Shown here piece after piece: positions 14,963-24,300 of a DNA stretch of 64,000 nucleotides. Origin of the DNA: a virus. Position numbers and translations under genes: made by a program. Position 1 is the stretch's first letter. Each line of letters opens with the position of its first letter. The stretch lies in IMG/VR virus record IMGVR_UViG_3300014914_000003, positions 1 through 64,000 of that record; one strand, 5' to 3'. The notes beneath the pieces are model-generated. The model did not search any database. It was not told where the DNA came from and was given only the letters and a program-made list of their open reading frames with translations.

Positions 14963-15787
14963 ATGAGTTTTGTCACTGAACCGAGAGTTGCGTTGGTTGG
15001 AAAACCGGTGCTGGAAATCGATGGGATTATGGAGTTCCTCGATGAGCATGGGTACGAATGGCCAGAGCTTACCGAGAAGCTCGAATCCATGATGAGTCTC
15101 GGCGATGACGACGGAGAGTGGCTCGTTGAATTCGCTGGTCGCATGTGCTACCAGTCCTGGCCGGAGCAGGGCGAGACAGCAAAGGGAAGGTCTCACGAGG
15201 AACACATCAAGCATCTGATCGAAGTTAGGCATGGTGCGTGTATCGAGCACGCCACGTTCAATTTCGCCATGTGGAACATCTCTCGTAGTCTGACCCACGA
15301 GTTGGTTCGTCATCGTATCGCGTCGTATTCTCAGTTGAGCCAACGGTACGTGGATTCGTCTAACGTCGCCTTCATCGTCCCGCCTGCTATCCAAGAACTG
15401 GCGAATACCGATCCCGACGCTTACCGAATGTGGGTAGAGCACTGCGAGCGGTCAAGGCAGCTTTACGAGGAGCTGACAGGCAAGTTGTCGGCAATGTACA
15501 GTGACATCGAAAGTGGGCTTGAGCGGCGCAAGAAGGCTCGTCAGGCCGCACGGTCGGTTCTGCCGAACGCGACTGAGACCAAGATTGTCGTCAGCATGAA
15601 CGCCAGGGCTGTTCGCCATCTGATCGAACTTCGCGCCAACCCGGCAGCGGATGTTGAAATTCGTGCTCTTGCTGTCAAGGTGTGCCGCATCCTACAGGAC
15701 AAAGCACCCCTGTTTGCCCACGGATTGGGGATTGTCAAGCTCGAAGACGGCACAGAGGGTGTCGAGTCCACGCATCGTCGGGTGTAA
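14963..15787 (+). CDS. thyX: Flavin-dependent thymidylate synthase ThyX
   Basis: 274 residues with the ThyX motif RHRIASYSQLSQRYV (116-130; family RHRxxSxxxxSxRY) and conserved FNFAMWNISRSLTHELVRH before it, plus the C-terminal RAVRHLIELRANPAADVEIR region. It converts dUMP to dTMP with FAD, NADPH and methylene-tetrahydrofolate. An N-terminal extension of ~50 residues precedes the core. ATG 14963 has AGGGAGAATAG upstream. Its substrate can come from the phage dCMP deaminase at 33,789. Promoter copy 3 lies just after its stop. Confidence 0.93.
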   Translation: MSFVTEPRVALVGKPVLEIDGIMEFLDEHGYEWPELTEKLESMMSLGDDDGEWLVEFAGRMCYQSWPEQGETAKGRSHEEHIKHLIEVRHGACIEHATFNFAMWNISRSLTHELVRHRIASYSQLSQRYVDSSNVAFIVPPAIQELANTDPDAYRMWVEHCERSRQLYEELTGKLSAMYSDIESGLERRKKARQAARSVLPNATETKIVVSMNARAVRHLIELRANPAADVEIRALAVKVCRILQDKAPLFAHGLGIVKLEDGTEGVESTHRRV

Positions 15788-15806
15788 GAAAAAAAACGAG
15801 AATGTG

Positions 15807-15836
15807 TGGAACAATCGCAGGAGTTGGACGTATAAT
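15807..15836 (+). promoter_or_regulatory. Recurrent phage promoter motif, copy 3
   Basis: TGGAAC at 15807-15812, an 18-base spacer, TATAAT at 15831-15836. It lies between thyX and an HNH gene. The predicted start near 15843 puts the HNH ATG at 15847 within a few bases, and the recombinase, ClpP and sigma genes follow in the same operon. Confidence 0.65.
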
Positions 15837-15846
15837 GAATGAGGAC

Positions 15847-16353
15847 ATGACGACTAAATTCAAAAATATCCAAGGATTTGATGGCTATCGGATTGGCGAT
15901 GACGGATCGGTCTGGAGCAAACGAAAAATTAAGGAAAAATGGCAGCGACTTAAACCATGGCCAAACCAGAAGGGTTATCTCCAAGTTAATTTATATCGCA
16001 ACGAACAGGGACACACTAGAAAGGTCCATCGTCTCGTATTGGAAGCATTTGTTGGACTATGCCCTCCCGATATGGAATGTCGTCATCTAGATGGTAATAA
16101 AATCAATAACCAATTGGAAAATTTACAATGGGGAACCAGTAAAGAAAATAAAGACGATATGAATAAACATGATATGACATGCAAGGGAAAGCGAAATGGA
16201 CAAGCTAAGCTGACAGAGGAAGGGGTTGTTGCAATTCGTGAAACATATCGTTGTGGTAATATCTCCCATAGACAACTCGCTAAGCTTTACGGTGTAAGTA
16301 AAAGTGCGATAACCAGTCTTCTTCGAAAAGAATCATGGAAGCATTTATCATGA
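15847..16353 (+). CDS. HNH homing endonuclease with C-terminal HTH
   Basis: 168 residues. NUMOD4-like opening (FKNIQGFDGYRIGDDGSVWS), HNH core (KVHRLVLEAFVG, CRHLDGNKINNQLENLQWGT) and HTH (ISHRQLAKLYGVSKSAITSL) ending SWKHLS, closely similar in plan to the genes at 3293 and 5394. ATG 15847 is preferred over 15835 because 15835 lies inside the -10 hexamer of promoter copy 3. The core HLDGN...NN is intact, so this copy may be active. AT-rich. Its stop overlaps the start of the recombinase gene. Confidence 0.85.
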   Translation: MTTKFKNIQGFDGYRIGDDGSVWSKRKIKEKWQRLKPWPNQKGYLQVNLYRNEQGHTRKVHRLVLEAFVGLCPPDMECRHLDGNKINNQLENLQWGTSKENKDDMNKHDMTCKGKRNGQAKLTEEGVVAIRETYRCGNISHRQLAKLYGVSKSAITSLLRKESWKHLS

Positions 16354-17228
16354 TTAAAAAATTCCAAACTTATATATTAACAGAACTAGGATTATCTCAA
16401 GAAACACTAGTTGCGTATACAAGAGATGCACGAGAATTCCTGGATTTTATCGGGGCACAAGAATTGACTGCCCAATCAATCGAAACCTTCGTAAGTCATC
16501 TCAACAGACGTGGGCTGAAGCCTGCCACGGTGAGGCGAAAGTGTATGTCCGTGAGATGTCTGTGTCATCATCTCATCAGCCTGGGTCTTCTCGACCCCAA
16601 CACCCTGGAAAAGATCGATTCTGTCCGTGTAAGTAGGAGGACTCCCGATGCCTTGGACTCTCAAGCCGTGGATGCTCTTGTGGCCGCCGTGGAAAAGCGT
16701 CTACCCGTATGCAGAACCACTAACGTTCGCAGGGATGTCGCGGTTATACTGACCATGTATCACAGTGGGCTGCGAGTTTCGGAATTGTGCGGCCTCAGTT
16801 TACCCGATGTCAATTTGTCAAACAGGGTGATCAGAGTAAGGGGGAAAGGGGGCCGAGAAAGGATGGTCCCCACAACCCCCGAATGCGCAGATGCAATCCA
16901 AGCATACATCGATCAAGAACGACGATCTGAGACGAACGCTTTATTCGTCAAATCAAATGGTCAGCGGATAACCCGCCGTGCTGTCAGCGACATGCTGGTG
17001 TCTTTTTCTCGTCGGGCGGGTGTCGAACACACCACAGCCCACATGTTGCGTAGAAGTTGTGCTACATCACTGATGAATCGTGGTGTAGACCTGGAACTCA
17101 TACAGGTTTTGTTGGGTCACCGACACTTGTCAACAACGCAGACATACTTATCTATAAGCCACGACAGATTGAAACAAATACATCAATCTTGTCATCCTTT
17201 TGGCGATAAACATGCGGAAATCAATTGA
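16350..17228 (+). CDS. Tyrosine recombinase (XerC/D- or integrase-like)
   Basis: 292 residues. N-terminal SAM-like core-binding domain (residues 5-85) and a catalytic domain with the full residue set: Arg142 (SGLRVSELCGL), Lys166 (RGKGGRER), His231 and Arg234 (HMLRRSCAT), His257 (LLGHRHL) and nucleophile Tyr266. Xer-like in size, so it could resolve genome multimers or integrate the phage. The start overlaps the HNH stop (ATGA). The first ~130 bases are AT-rich and then composition changes, consistent with co-conversion from the HNH gene upstream. No att site could be identified by eye. Confidence 0.9.
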   Translation: MIKKFQTYILTELGLSQETLVAYTRDAREFLDFIGAQELTAQSIETFVSHLNRRGLKPATVRRKCMSVRCLCHHLISLGLLDPNTLEKIDSVRVSRRTPDALDSQAVDALVAAVEKRLPVCRTTNVRRDVAVILTMYHSGLRVSELCGLSLPDVNLSNRVIRVRGKGGRERMVPTTPECADAIQAYIDQERRSETNALFVKSNGQRITRRAVSDMLVSFSRRAGVEHTTAHMLRRSCATSLMNRGVDLELIQVLLGHRHLSTTQTYLSISHDRLKQIHQSCHPFGDKHAEIN

Positions 17229-17762
17229 TATAACTGGACAGAAATTTGGCCAACTTTTGGTAATTAAGATGGTTGGCAAAAATAAATGGGGAAAATATCT
17301 GTGGCTGTGTCGATAACTGGGAGTGATTTGAGAAATGGTAAAACAAAAAGCTGTGGTTGTTCCAGAATCATACATGGACATGCAACAAAACGTGTGAATT
17401 CAAAAATTTATCGAGCATGGGCTGACATGATTCAAAGATGTACAAACAGTAGTCACCGTGCTTATCAAAACTATGGTGGAAGAGGAATTTCTGTTTGTAT
17501 CAGATGGTTGAGATTTGAAAACTTTTTGCAGGACATGGGGAATCCCCCAAATTGTCAATGGACAACATCAAAAATAAACAACCGAAATAGACGGAACAAC
17601 CACATGATCACTTTTCGTGGAAAAACTAAATGCTTACAAGAATGGGCAAAAGAAATGGGGCTTTCACATCAAATAATTCTATGGCGACTCAATCACGGTT
17701 GGTCGGTATCGCAATCATTGACAGAGTCAATCGGGGCTAGAAGCTGGAAGGGGAGAGAATGA
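17212..17762 (+). pseudogene. CxC-type HNH endonuclease, frameshifted and core-deleted
   Basis: Starts at ATG 17212 inside the recombinase end with DITGQKFGQLLVIKMVG and WLCR, then stops at TGA-like frame loss near 17,312. The sequence continues in another frame from about 17,300: ITGSDLRNGKTKSCGC, HGHATKRVNSKIYRAWADM, YGGRGISVC. After DMGNPPN it jumps to CQWTTSKINNRNRRNN, lacking the LDRIDNDGDYCKEN-type core present at 48,219. It keeps the C-terminal ITFRGKTKCLQEWAKEMG module. Two lesions, so not a functional nuclease. The stop overlaps clpP. Confidence 0.8.
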
Positions 17763-18412
17763 AGCTTAACACAAAGAAACGAAGAAGCAACTGCGAGCCC
17801 GAAACGGAATTAGAGGTCGAGCCGGAACCGGCTGTGCCGATCCAATTAGACGAAATAATCGAAGAGTTTCTTGTGAGAACTCGCCGTCTGTTGGTCGTTG
17901 GAGAGATCAATGAGATAGCGTCTGCACATATATGTAGCTACTTACAGCTATTCTCTCTAAGACCTGATCCAGTATATATGTACATCAACAGCCCTGGTGG
18001 ATGTCTTGCTTCTGGGTACGCCATCATAGACCAGATGTTGGCGTGTCGTTGTCCAGTCCACACCATTGTCCGTGGGCAGGGACACTCTATGGCGGCGATG
18101 ATTGCCGCATTTGGCGAGAAGGGTCACCGGTATTCTACTCCGAACTCATCCCTTATGCTGCACTCGATAATCATTCATAATGCTCCCGACTCAATTGAGC
18201 GGCATGGTCAGATGACCGGGTATCTCGAAGAGGACTACCGCAAAAAAGTCACAGCCCTGGCACGGAGGATGAAGGTAACTGCTAAGCAGTTGAGGGAACT
18301 GATGAATCAAACAAAGTGGATGTCGCCACAGCAGGCTATGAAGATAGGTTTGGTTGACGGCATCTGGACTCCACGTATGGAACAGAAACTCAACAAAGGA
18401 TTTGGCAAATGA
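17759..18412 (+). CDS. ClpP-like serine protease
   Basis: 217 residues. After a charged 30-residue N-terminus comes the ClpP fold: VYMYINSPGGCLASGYAI (oxyanion strand), nucleophile Ser110 in GQGHSMAAM, catalytic His135 in SLMLHS and a C-terminal MSPQQAMKIGLVDGI. The third triad residue of ClpP, normally Asp in an ERDRF-type motif before MS, is replaced by Thr (NQTKWMS), so activity may be altered. ClpP rings degrade unfolded proteins with ClpA/X ATPases; phage ClpP homologues also act as prohead proteases in some families. No capsid gene is adjacent. ATG 17759 follows AAGGGGAGAGA. Confidence 0.85.
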   Translation: MKLNTKKRRSNCEPETELEVEPEPAVPIQLDEIIEEFLVRTRRLLVVGEINEIASAHICSYLQLFSLRPDPVYMYINSPGGCLASGYAIIDQMLACRCPVHTIVRGQGHSMAAMIAAFGEKGHRYSTPNSSLMLHSIIIHNAPDSIERHGQMTGYLEEDYRKKVTALARRMKVTAKQLRELMNQTKWMSPQQAMKIGLVDGIWTPRMEQKLNKGFGK

Positions 18413-18921
18413 TGAAACGGCAACGCCGTATAACCAAAGCTTATTTCGACGCAGCCTGTCTCCAGTATGTTCCGTTGATACAGAAGCTAGCGTTCCAAAT
18501 AGGGACTGACGATGCGCAAATCGATGATATGAAGGCTTGCGCCAAAGAAGAATTGCTCAAATGTATGATCTGCTACCGTCGCAGCGGCTCATTTATCACG
18601 TTTTTCCACGGTAGGCTGGCTGGTAGGTTTAGGCATATGCGGGACGCAGAACAGAGGGCAAAAAGGGTTCAGGTGTTGTCGTTGGAGGCAATGTCTCATC
18701 TAGCGGGGCCAAACCGTGACGCAGACACACACATGATGGTCGAGGAACTGATGGGGTGTCTGAACGAAGAAGAGCGTGCTGTTATAACTGGGTTGTTCTT
18801 CGACGAAAAGACTATGAGAGAAGTCTCCCAGGACCAAGGGATAGTCCCATCTACTGTCTGTCGCATAAAGAGTATGGCGATCGACAAGATGAGACAGAAA
18901 TGTGAAACGGGGAAGGAGTAA
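18409..18921 (+). CDS. Sigma-70-like transcription factor
   Basis: 170 residues arranged as a short sigma factor. Residues 20-95 resemble region 2 (YVPLIQKLAFQIG ... FITFFHGRLAGRFRHMRDAEQ). Residues 115-165 form a region-4-like helix-turn-helix (LNEEERAVITGLFFDEKT, REVSQDQGIVPSTVCRIKSM). It starts by ATGA overlap with clpP. It is a candidate reader of the six-copy TGGAAC-N18-TATAAT promoters, but the near-consensus -10 could also be read by host sigma-70. Small phage sigma factors usually direct middle or late transcription. Confidence 0.75.
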   Translation: MMKRQRRITKAYFDAACLQYVPLIQKLAFQIGTDDAQIDDMKACAKEELLKCMICYRRSGSFITFFHGRLAGRFRHMRDAEQRAKRVQVLSLEAMSHLAGPNRDADTHMMVEELMGCLNEEERAVITGLFFDEKTMREVSQDQGIVPSTVCRIKSMAIDKMRQKCETGKE

Positions 18922-18924
18922 GTC

Positions 18925-19254
18925 GTGGCAGATAAAAGAGGTTGCGACAAAAAGAAGAGAGAGCAGAAAAAGATTGAGCGACTGAAGATATTGCTTGGTA
19001 TCGATCTGTGTGCCTGCGGCGGGGGACACCAGTTGAAGTGCCAGGGGGCGTGTAAAGAAACCCACACGAATCCCAAGACGGGTCGAACCGAGTGTGGCGA
19101 GTGTTACCAGATCGACCGTTCAGTTGTCAAGCAAGACGGGCCTCGCCGACCAAGGCGCACCTGGAAATACGGTCGTCAAAAAGAGGGAAACGAAAACAAA
19201 CAAGCCAAGGATCAGCGTCGTGAAAGATGGCAAAGAGATCAGTCGAGTGACTGA
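18925..19254 (+). CDS. Cys-containing basic protein, 109 aa
   Basis: GTG 18925 after GGGGAAGGAGTAAGTC. Lys/Arg-rich N-terminus (KRGCDKKKREQKKIERLK), then CACGGGHQLKCQGACK and CGECYQ, enough Cys/His for one or two zinc sites, and a basic Gln-rich tail. Possibly nucleic-acid binding. No family recognised. It follows the sigma-like gene by three bases and may be coupled to it. Confidence 0.6.
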   Translation: MADKRGCDKKKREQKKIERLKILLGIDLCACGGGHQLKCQGACKETHTNPKTGRTECGECYQIDRSVVKQDGPRRPRRTWKYGRQKEGNENKQAKDQRRERWQRDQSSD

Positions 19255-19314
19255 TCCACGGTGTATAAACCTCTAACGGGTCTGTTGTCTCCCGATGAAC
19301 AGGAAGGTGGAAAA

Positions 19315-19767
19315 ATGAAGAAGTGGTGGATCGTTTCGGTATTGTTGGTAGCCATGTCGCTACCTATGGTGGGTTGTGCTACGCTCGGGGGTGGCGGTGG
19401 CGGGTGGCAGGACAATGTTCCCAAGCTCAAGGCCGGTATCAACATGTTCTCAAAGCTGGCGACTCGAATCGCCTTGACCGAGGCGAAGATGCCAGCGGAG
19501 GATGTGGAACTAGTCAAGGGGTATCTGGTTGCCCTGCGAGACCTTCTGGCAGTGCCCGGTCAGCCAGACTTTACCGGCGCTCGGGCGCTTGTGGGCGTAA
19601 AGCTCCCACAGAAGTATCAAGTTTACGGTTTAACCATCATCGATGTGATTGAGCGGTATCTGAATTCCGCCGATCTGAATATCACGGAAGATCAGGAATT
19701 GATCGTTGCTCTTGTGTCTTCAGCCATCGACGGCGCACTCGCCGCCGTAGAAGAATTCGCGGGGTAG
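19315..19767 (+). CDS. Lipoprotein, 150 aa
   Basis: Signal peptide (KKWWIVSVLLVAMSLPMVG) with lipobox LPMVGC and a Gly-rich linker (GGGGGG) after the lipidated Cys, then a helical domain of ~115 residues. Predicted to be anchored in the host membrane, facing the periplasm or cell surface. ATG 19315 follows AGGAAGGTGGAAAA. It is followed by a terminator-like hairpin and by the secreted protease. It may belong with superinfection exclusion or lysis functions, but nothing in the sequence proves this. Confidence 0.7.
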   Translation: MKKWWIVSVLLVAMSLPMVGCATLGGGGGGWQDNVPKLKAGINMFSKLATRIALTEAKMPAEDVELVKGYLVALRDLLAVPGQPDFTGARALVGVKLPQKYQVYGLTIIDVIERYLNSADLNITEDQELIVALVSSAIDGALAAVEEFAG

Positions 19768-19784
19768 TCGAACAAATCATGTGG

Positions 19785-19822
19785 GGCGGCTCTCGGTCGG
19801 GGGTCGCCTCACTTTCTTTTTC
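19785..19822 (+). terminator. Terminator-like hairpin
   Basis: GGCGGC (19785-19790) can pair with GTCGCC (19803-19808, one G-U), followed by TCACTTTCTTTTTCT. Located just after the lipoprotein stop and before the protease RBS. The T-tract is interrupted, so efficiency is uncertain. Confidence 0.5.
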
Positions 19823-19840
19823 TGAAGGGGGTGCGATGTT

Positions 19841-20728
19841 ATGAGTAGGTGGAAAACCTGCCTCGTCTCAATTATGGTGGTTTTTTTCTGTGTAGGGTCG
19901 GTGGCCATAACCCAAGATGGGCGTGGTGAAAATCCTCCACAGGAAACTACAGTGGTCGATGCAGGATCAACAGCAGTCGAAGAAACAGTAGAGACGGAAG
20001 TTTTACCACCAGTAGTAGACGAGATAACACTCAAACAAAACGAAATGCGGGACACTACGGTCCTTGTACAAACACGTCAGGGGAGTGGCTCCGGGACCAT
20101 TATTGAATGCCTTGAGACTGACACAGATGGAATGTTCAGATATATCGTGCTGACCAACGCACATGTTACACACAGTAGGTTCGTTACTATTCTACATGCG
20201 GTCGATTCATTAACCGGCAAAGTCAGGGCAGAAAGAGTCGATACTGGTTGCGGTGTCATTGCCTTCGATCACGAGAAGAGAGATTGGTTCCAATATACTA
20301 CAACAGTGGTGGCAGAAGACATGCAATACGATTTAGCGCTGTTGTCGTTTTTTACTGAGCAAAAGTTGGCTGTGGCAAGACTGGCCGACAACGAAATGTT
20401 AGACCAAGTGCGTGTCTTCGATGAGGTATTCGCAATCGGATGTCAACTTGGGAGAGCCCCATCGCCAACTACTGGCATTGTTTCACAGATAATCACGGGG
20501 AACAATGGAGAGAAAGAATGGGTCATCTACGGCAACACAGCCCAGATTACCCCAGGATCAAGCGGTGGCGGATTATTCAAGAAGTACGAAGGACATTACT
20601 ATATGATAGGAATCCCATTCCGTGTTGTTATAGCTGGCAACGGTCAGATTATTCCACACTTATCACACGCCATCTCGATCGGAGTCGCAATGGATTTCAT
20701 TGACCAGAATTCGGTAACCTGTCCATGA
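19841..20728 (+). CDS. Secreted trypsin-like serine protease
   Basis: 295 residues. A signal peptide or anchor (CLVSIMVVFFCVGSVA) precedes a Pro/Thr/Glu-rich linker, then a trypsin/HtrA-like catalytic domain with His108 (LTNAHVT), Asp164 (QYDLALLS) and Ser241 (ITPGSSGGGLF). No PDZ domain follows, so it is closer to stand-alone S1 or glutamyl-endopeptidase-like enzymes than to full DegP. It should act outside the cytoplasm. Secreted proteases are unusual cargo for phages; it could process envelope proteins, support lysis or mature virion proteins. RBS GAAGGGGGTGCG. Confidence 0.82.
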   Translation: MSRWKTCLVSIMVVFFCVGSVAITQDGRGENPPQETTVVDAGSTAVEETVETEVLPPVVDEITLKQNEMRDTTVLVQTRQGSGSGTIIECLETDTDGMFRYIVLTNAHVTHSRFVTILHAVDSLTGKVRAERVDTGCGVIAFDHEKRDWFQYTTTVVAEDMQYDLALLSFFTEQKLAVARLADNEMLDQVRVFDEVFAIGCQLGRAPSPTTGIVSQIITGNNGEKEWVIYGNTAQITPGSSGGGLFKKYEGHYYMIGIPFRVVIAGNGQIIPHLSHAISIGVAMDFIDQNSVTCP

Positions 20729-21363
20729 AAACAGTAGACGCGATCATTCTTGGGATGCAGGCGGGTGGCTTGCCTAGCGACTACTGGGCGACTCCAGATG
20801 GGGAGTTCCCAGAACTAGAGAGCACCCGTCTAGTCATCCAGAGGAATGGTCAGTCTGTCTGGGAACACACGATGTCGGTCATAGATTTGATCACACCCAA
20901 AAACCCCATCACTTTGTTGTCTGGCCTGTTCCACGATTTGGGTAAGTGTGACGTGCAGCCAATGGATGATCCTTCCCTGCCTAGATTCCCAGGTCACGCC
21001 ATAGGGTCGGCCAACATTGCTGAGGCCAAACTTACAGAATGGCAAGCATCACCGGATATCATCGACAGGGTTGTTCGTTTGATAACGATGCACATGTATG
21101 ATGTCGGCAACGCCGCTAGGGAAAAGACAATCCGCAAGTTTGTAGCAGATGTCGGACCAACCAATATCGACAACTGGTTCGCTCTACGTATTGCAGATTC
21201 TCGTTCGTATGCTGCACAGCAACAATATCGCAGCCACTTCATAGAACCGTTTAGGACTCTAGTCACGTCGTATTTGTCACAGCAACCCGGTACAGATCAG
21301 CCAACATTTGAGACCCACGGGAACGCGGGGGGTATGCAGATAGAAGGGGGAGAGGCTTCGTGA
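20725..21363 (+). CDS. HD-domain phosphohydrolase
   Basis: 212 residues. The HD signature is visible: His48 (VWEHTMSVIDL), His70-Asp71 (LFHDLGK) and a downstream FPGHAIGSANIAEAKL with a later RIADS segment. The layout is like the HD domain of bacterial tRNA nucleotidyltransferases and related nucleotidases or phosphodiesterases, without the nucleotidyltransferase part. Substrate unknown. ATGA overlap with the protease and a 4-base overlap with the RNR gene (GTG 21360) place it in the nucleotide operon, so a nucleotide substrate is a reasonable guess. Confidence 0.75.
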   Translation: MKTVDAIILGMQAGGLPSDYWATPDGEFPELESTRLVIQRNGQSVWEHTMSVIDLITPKNPITLLSGLFHDLGKCDVQPMDDPSLPRFPGHAIGSANIAEAKLTEWQASPDIIDRVVRLITMHMYDVGNAAREKTIRKFVADVGPTNIDNWFALRIADSRSYAAQQQYRSHFIEPFRTLVTSYLSQQPGTDQPTFETHGNAGGMQIEGGEAS

Positions 21364-24300
21364 GTATAGCAGTATACGATCCAGATGGATTCGCTCTGCA
21401 AATTTTCCGGGATAGGTATGCTATCCATGCGGAAGAAACGTTTGGGCAGGCTTGTGAAAGAGTCTCCAGATCGATTGCTGATGCAGAAATGGGGACCAAG
21501 CGTGATGAATACTTTGCTAGGTTCTTAGATATCTTGCAGACGAATCGTTTTTCTCCAGGTGGTCGTATCTGGAGAGGCGCTGGCCGTCAGCGCGGGCAAA
21601 TGCTCAACTGCCTACAGGGGGACACCCTTGTCCACACAAAAGAGTATGGATTGATACCAATCAAACTGTTAGCTGGGACCAACGCTGACGTTCTGTCGAA
21701 CGACGGTGTCTTTCGGCACGCTGTGTGGTTTTCTGGTGGTGTGCAACAGCTATATAAGATTACGCTCAAGAATGGAGATACACTGTTTGCAACAGCCGAA
21801 CATGAATGGCCAGTAGCTAAAAAAGGTTTTGGCATTGTAAAGAAAAAGACCACAGAGCTTATGGGGGAAGACAATAAGAGGGGGGCATATTGTCTCTTGG
21901 TCCAACACAGAGATAGTTTTGAAATCAAAAATGAGGGTGAATACAAACAGGGAATCAGGCATGGTCTTGTTTTTGGCGATGGCTCTTTATACTGTAACGA
22001 CAGACTATCTAGAATGCCACAGTTCGGGAATAGCAAACATTTAGTTGAAGATCATTTCAATGACATTACACACTGGCCTTCAATCAATGCCACTGTAGCA
22101 ACTAAATTGCCAGCAAGTTTCAAGAAACTGCCGTGCATTATAGATGAGACTCAAGACTATTTACGAGGCTTTGTCGCTGGATGGATTGCTGCTGATGGAT
22201 GTGTAGATTCCCGAGGAATGGTGATGGGGTATAACAAAGACCTAGAGACCATACGACAAATACGTAGGATATGTGCAGAGGTCGGGATAGCAACATCTTC
22301 TATTAAATTGGATCGTGACACGAATCCATTCAATGGGGAGTCATCTACTTTATATAAATTGACTTTTGCAAAACAATCATTTTTCAATGAAGGAAAACAA
22401 GATAACAAGCTTATTTTGAAGAATAAGCATAGAGATAATTTTGCTACAACGGCAGAAAAAAAACGCAACAGACATTCAGTCAAAGTTGTTGGCGTTGAGC
22501 CCACAGATAGATTTGAAGAAGTTTTTTGCTGTGAAGAATCGGACACACATACATTCGTTGTTGAAGAAGGGTGTTATTTGACAGGCAATTGTTTTGTGTG
22601 GACAGATGACCTTGATTCCAGGGAGGGGTGGGGAGACGCACTGCGAGCAGTGACTATCATCTCTGGAACCGGTGGTGGTATAGGGCTCAATTTCTCAAGA
22701 GTCAGACCACGGGGCTCGGCAATCCGAGGTACCGGTGGTGAAGCCACCGGGGCTGTATCTCTTATGAGGTGCATCAATGCGGTGTGTAACGAGCTACGAG
22801 AAGGTGGCGGCAGGCGGTCGGCTCTAATGTTCTGTCTCAAGTACGACCACCCCGATCTGATGGAATTCCTCGAAGCGAAACTCGACAAGGGTGAGCTAAG
22901 CAACGCCAACATCTCAGTCTGTATTGACGACGCCTTCCTGAAGTTGCTAGACGAAGAAGGGGAGGTCGTTTTCAGGTGGCAGGGTGAGGAACGTGGCAGG
23001 GTTGCTGCCAAGGACATCTGGGACAAGATCGTACACAACGCTTGGGAGAGTGGAGACCCAGGAGTATTAAACATCGGCCTAGCCAATACGATGAACACTG
23101 TCTCATACCGACACGATTTGGTTAGCACCAATCCATGTTTTACCGGCGAAATGAGGTTACACACCGGACAAGGAATGCTTCAACTTAAAACCTTAGCAGA
23201 TACTGGCGGTGTGCAGAACATTCAGGTAACTACTGATGACAGATGTATCAGTTCTGTCCTACAGGGTACTACCATACGACCCGCAAGCCAAGTTGAGAAA
23301 ACGGGTAAGCAGCAGCAAATATATGCACTTACTACGTCTCATGGTCATAAGATACGATGTACGGAATACCATGAATTTATCACACCTACAGGTCGTAGAC
23401 CATTGAAAATGCTTGGGGCTGGAAGTGAATTATATCTACAATCCGGAGAAGGTGCCTGGGGGTGTGTCGGTGATTATGGGGATGGATTGATTATTGGATC
23501 GTTTACAGGAGATGGGACGACAGCGAAGACCGACCATGGTATCCAAATGTGTCTAGACTATTGGAATGAAGACAAATTGTGTGATAAAGTTTTAGACTTT
23601 GTTAACGCCAAAATAGCCGATGGACAACTCACACAGACGACAAGAAATTATGGCCCCGTGGTGTCCAGAAAATGTTCAGAACCGGGGAAAAGACGTATTT
23701 CATCAATAAGATTATCTAGATATTTTTACAACAAATTTTGCGCAGATATTGAAGTGTTTAAGAATCGTGTCCCAGAATTAGTTTGGTCAGGATCGAGAGA
23801 ATTGGTGAAGGGATATCTGGCAGGACTATTTCAGGCTGGCGGTTCTGTTCAACTGAAGGATCGCGGTACTAAAGGAACTCTTTCTGTTCGACTTTCTCAA
23901 AGCAATTTTCTACTGTTACAGGATGTGCAAATTCTTCTTGGCAATTTTGGCATAGTATCCAGCGTATACAAGAGAAGGGATCAGCAGTATAGAAATTTGC
24001 CAGATGGCCATGGTGGTCTTAAACCGTTCTTATGTAAAACACAATATGAACTGATAATCAATAGACCAAATGCGATTGTTTTTGAAGAGCTTATTGGTTT
24101 TGCAGGAGACAAACAGAAACAACTCACTCAATTGTTAGACCAGAGAGGAAGAGAGTGCAGAAAGCCGGAAAGATTTACAACAAAAATCAAATCAATTAAG
24201 AAAGATGGAATTGAAGATGTATATTGCCTAAATCAACCGAGTCACCATTGTATCGTGGTTAACGGAGTTGTTACGGGACAATGTGGTGAGATTTGGATGC

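Noticed and set aside
16350-17228. Attachment site next to the tyrosine recombinase
   Set aside because: No clear inverted repeat or tRNA-end sequence was found beside the gene; the tRNA-like element at 11.3 kb is too distant to link.
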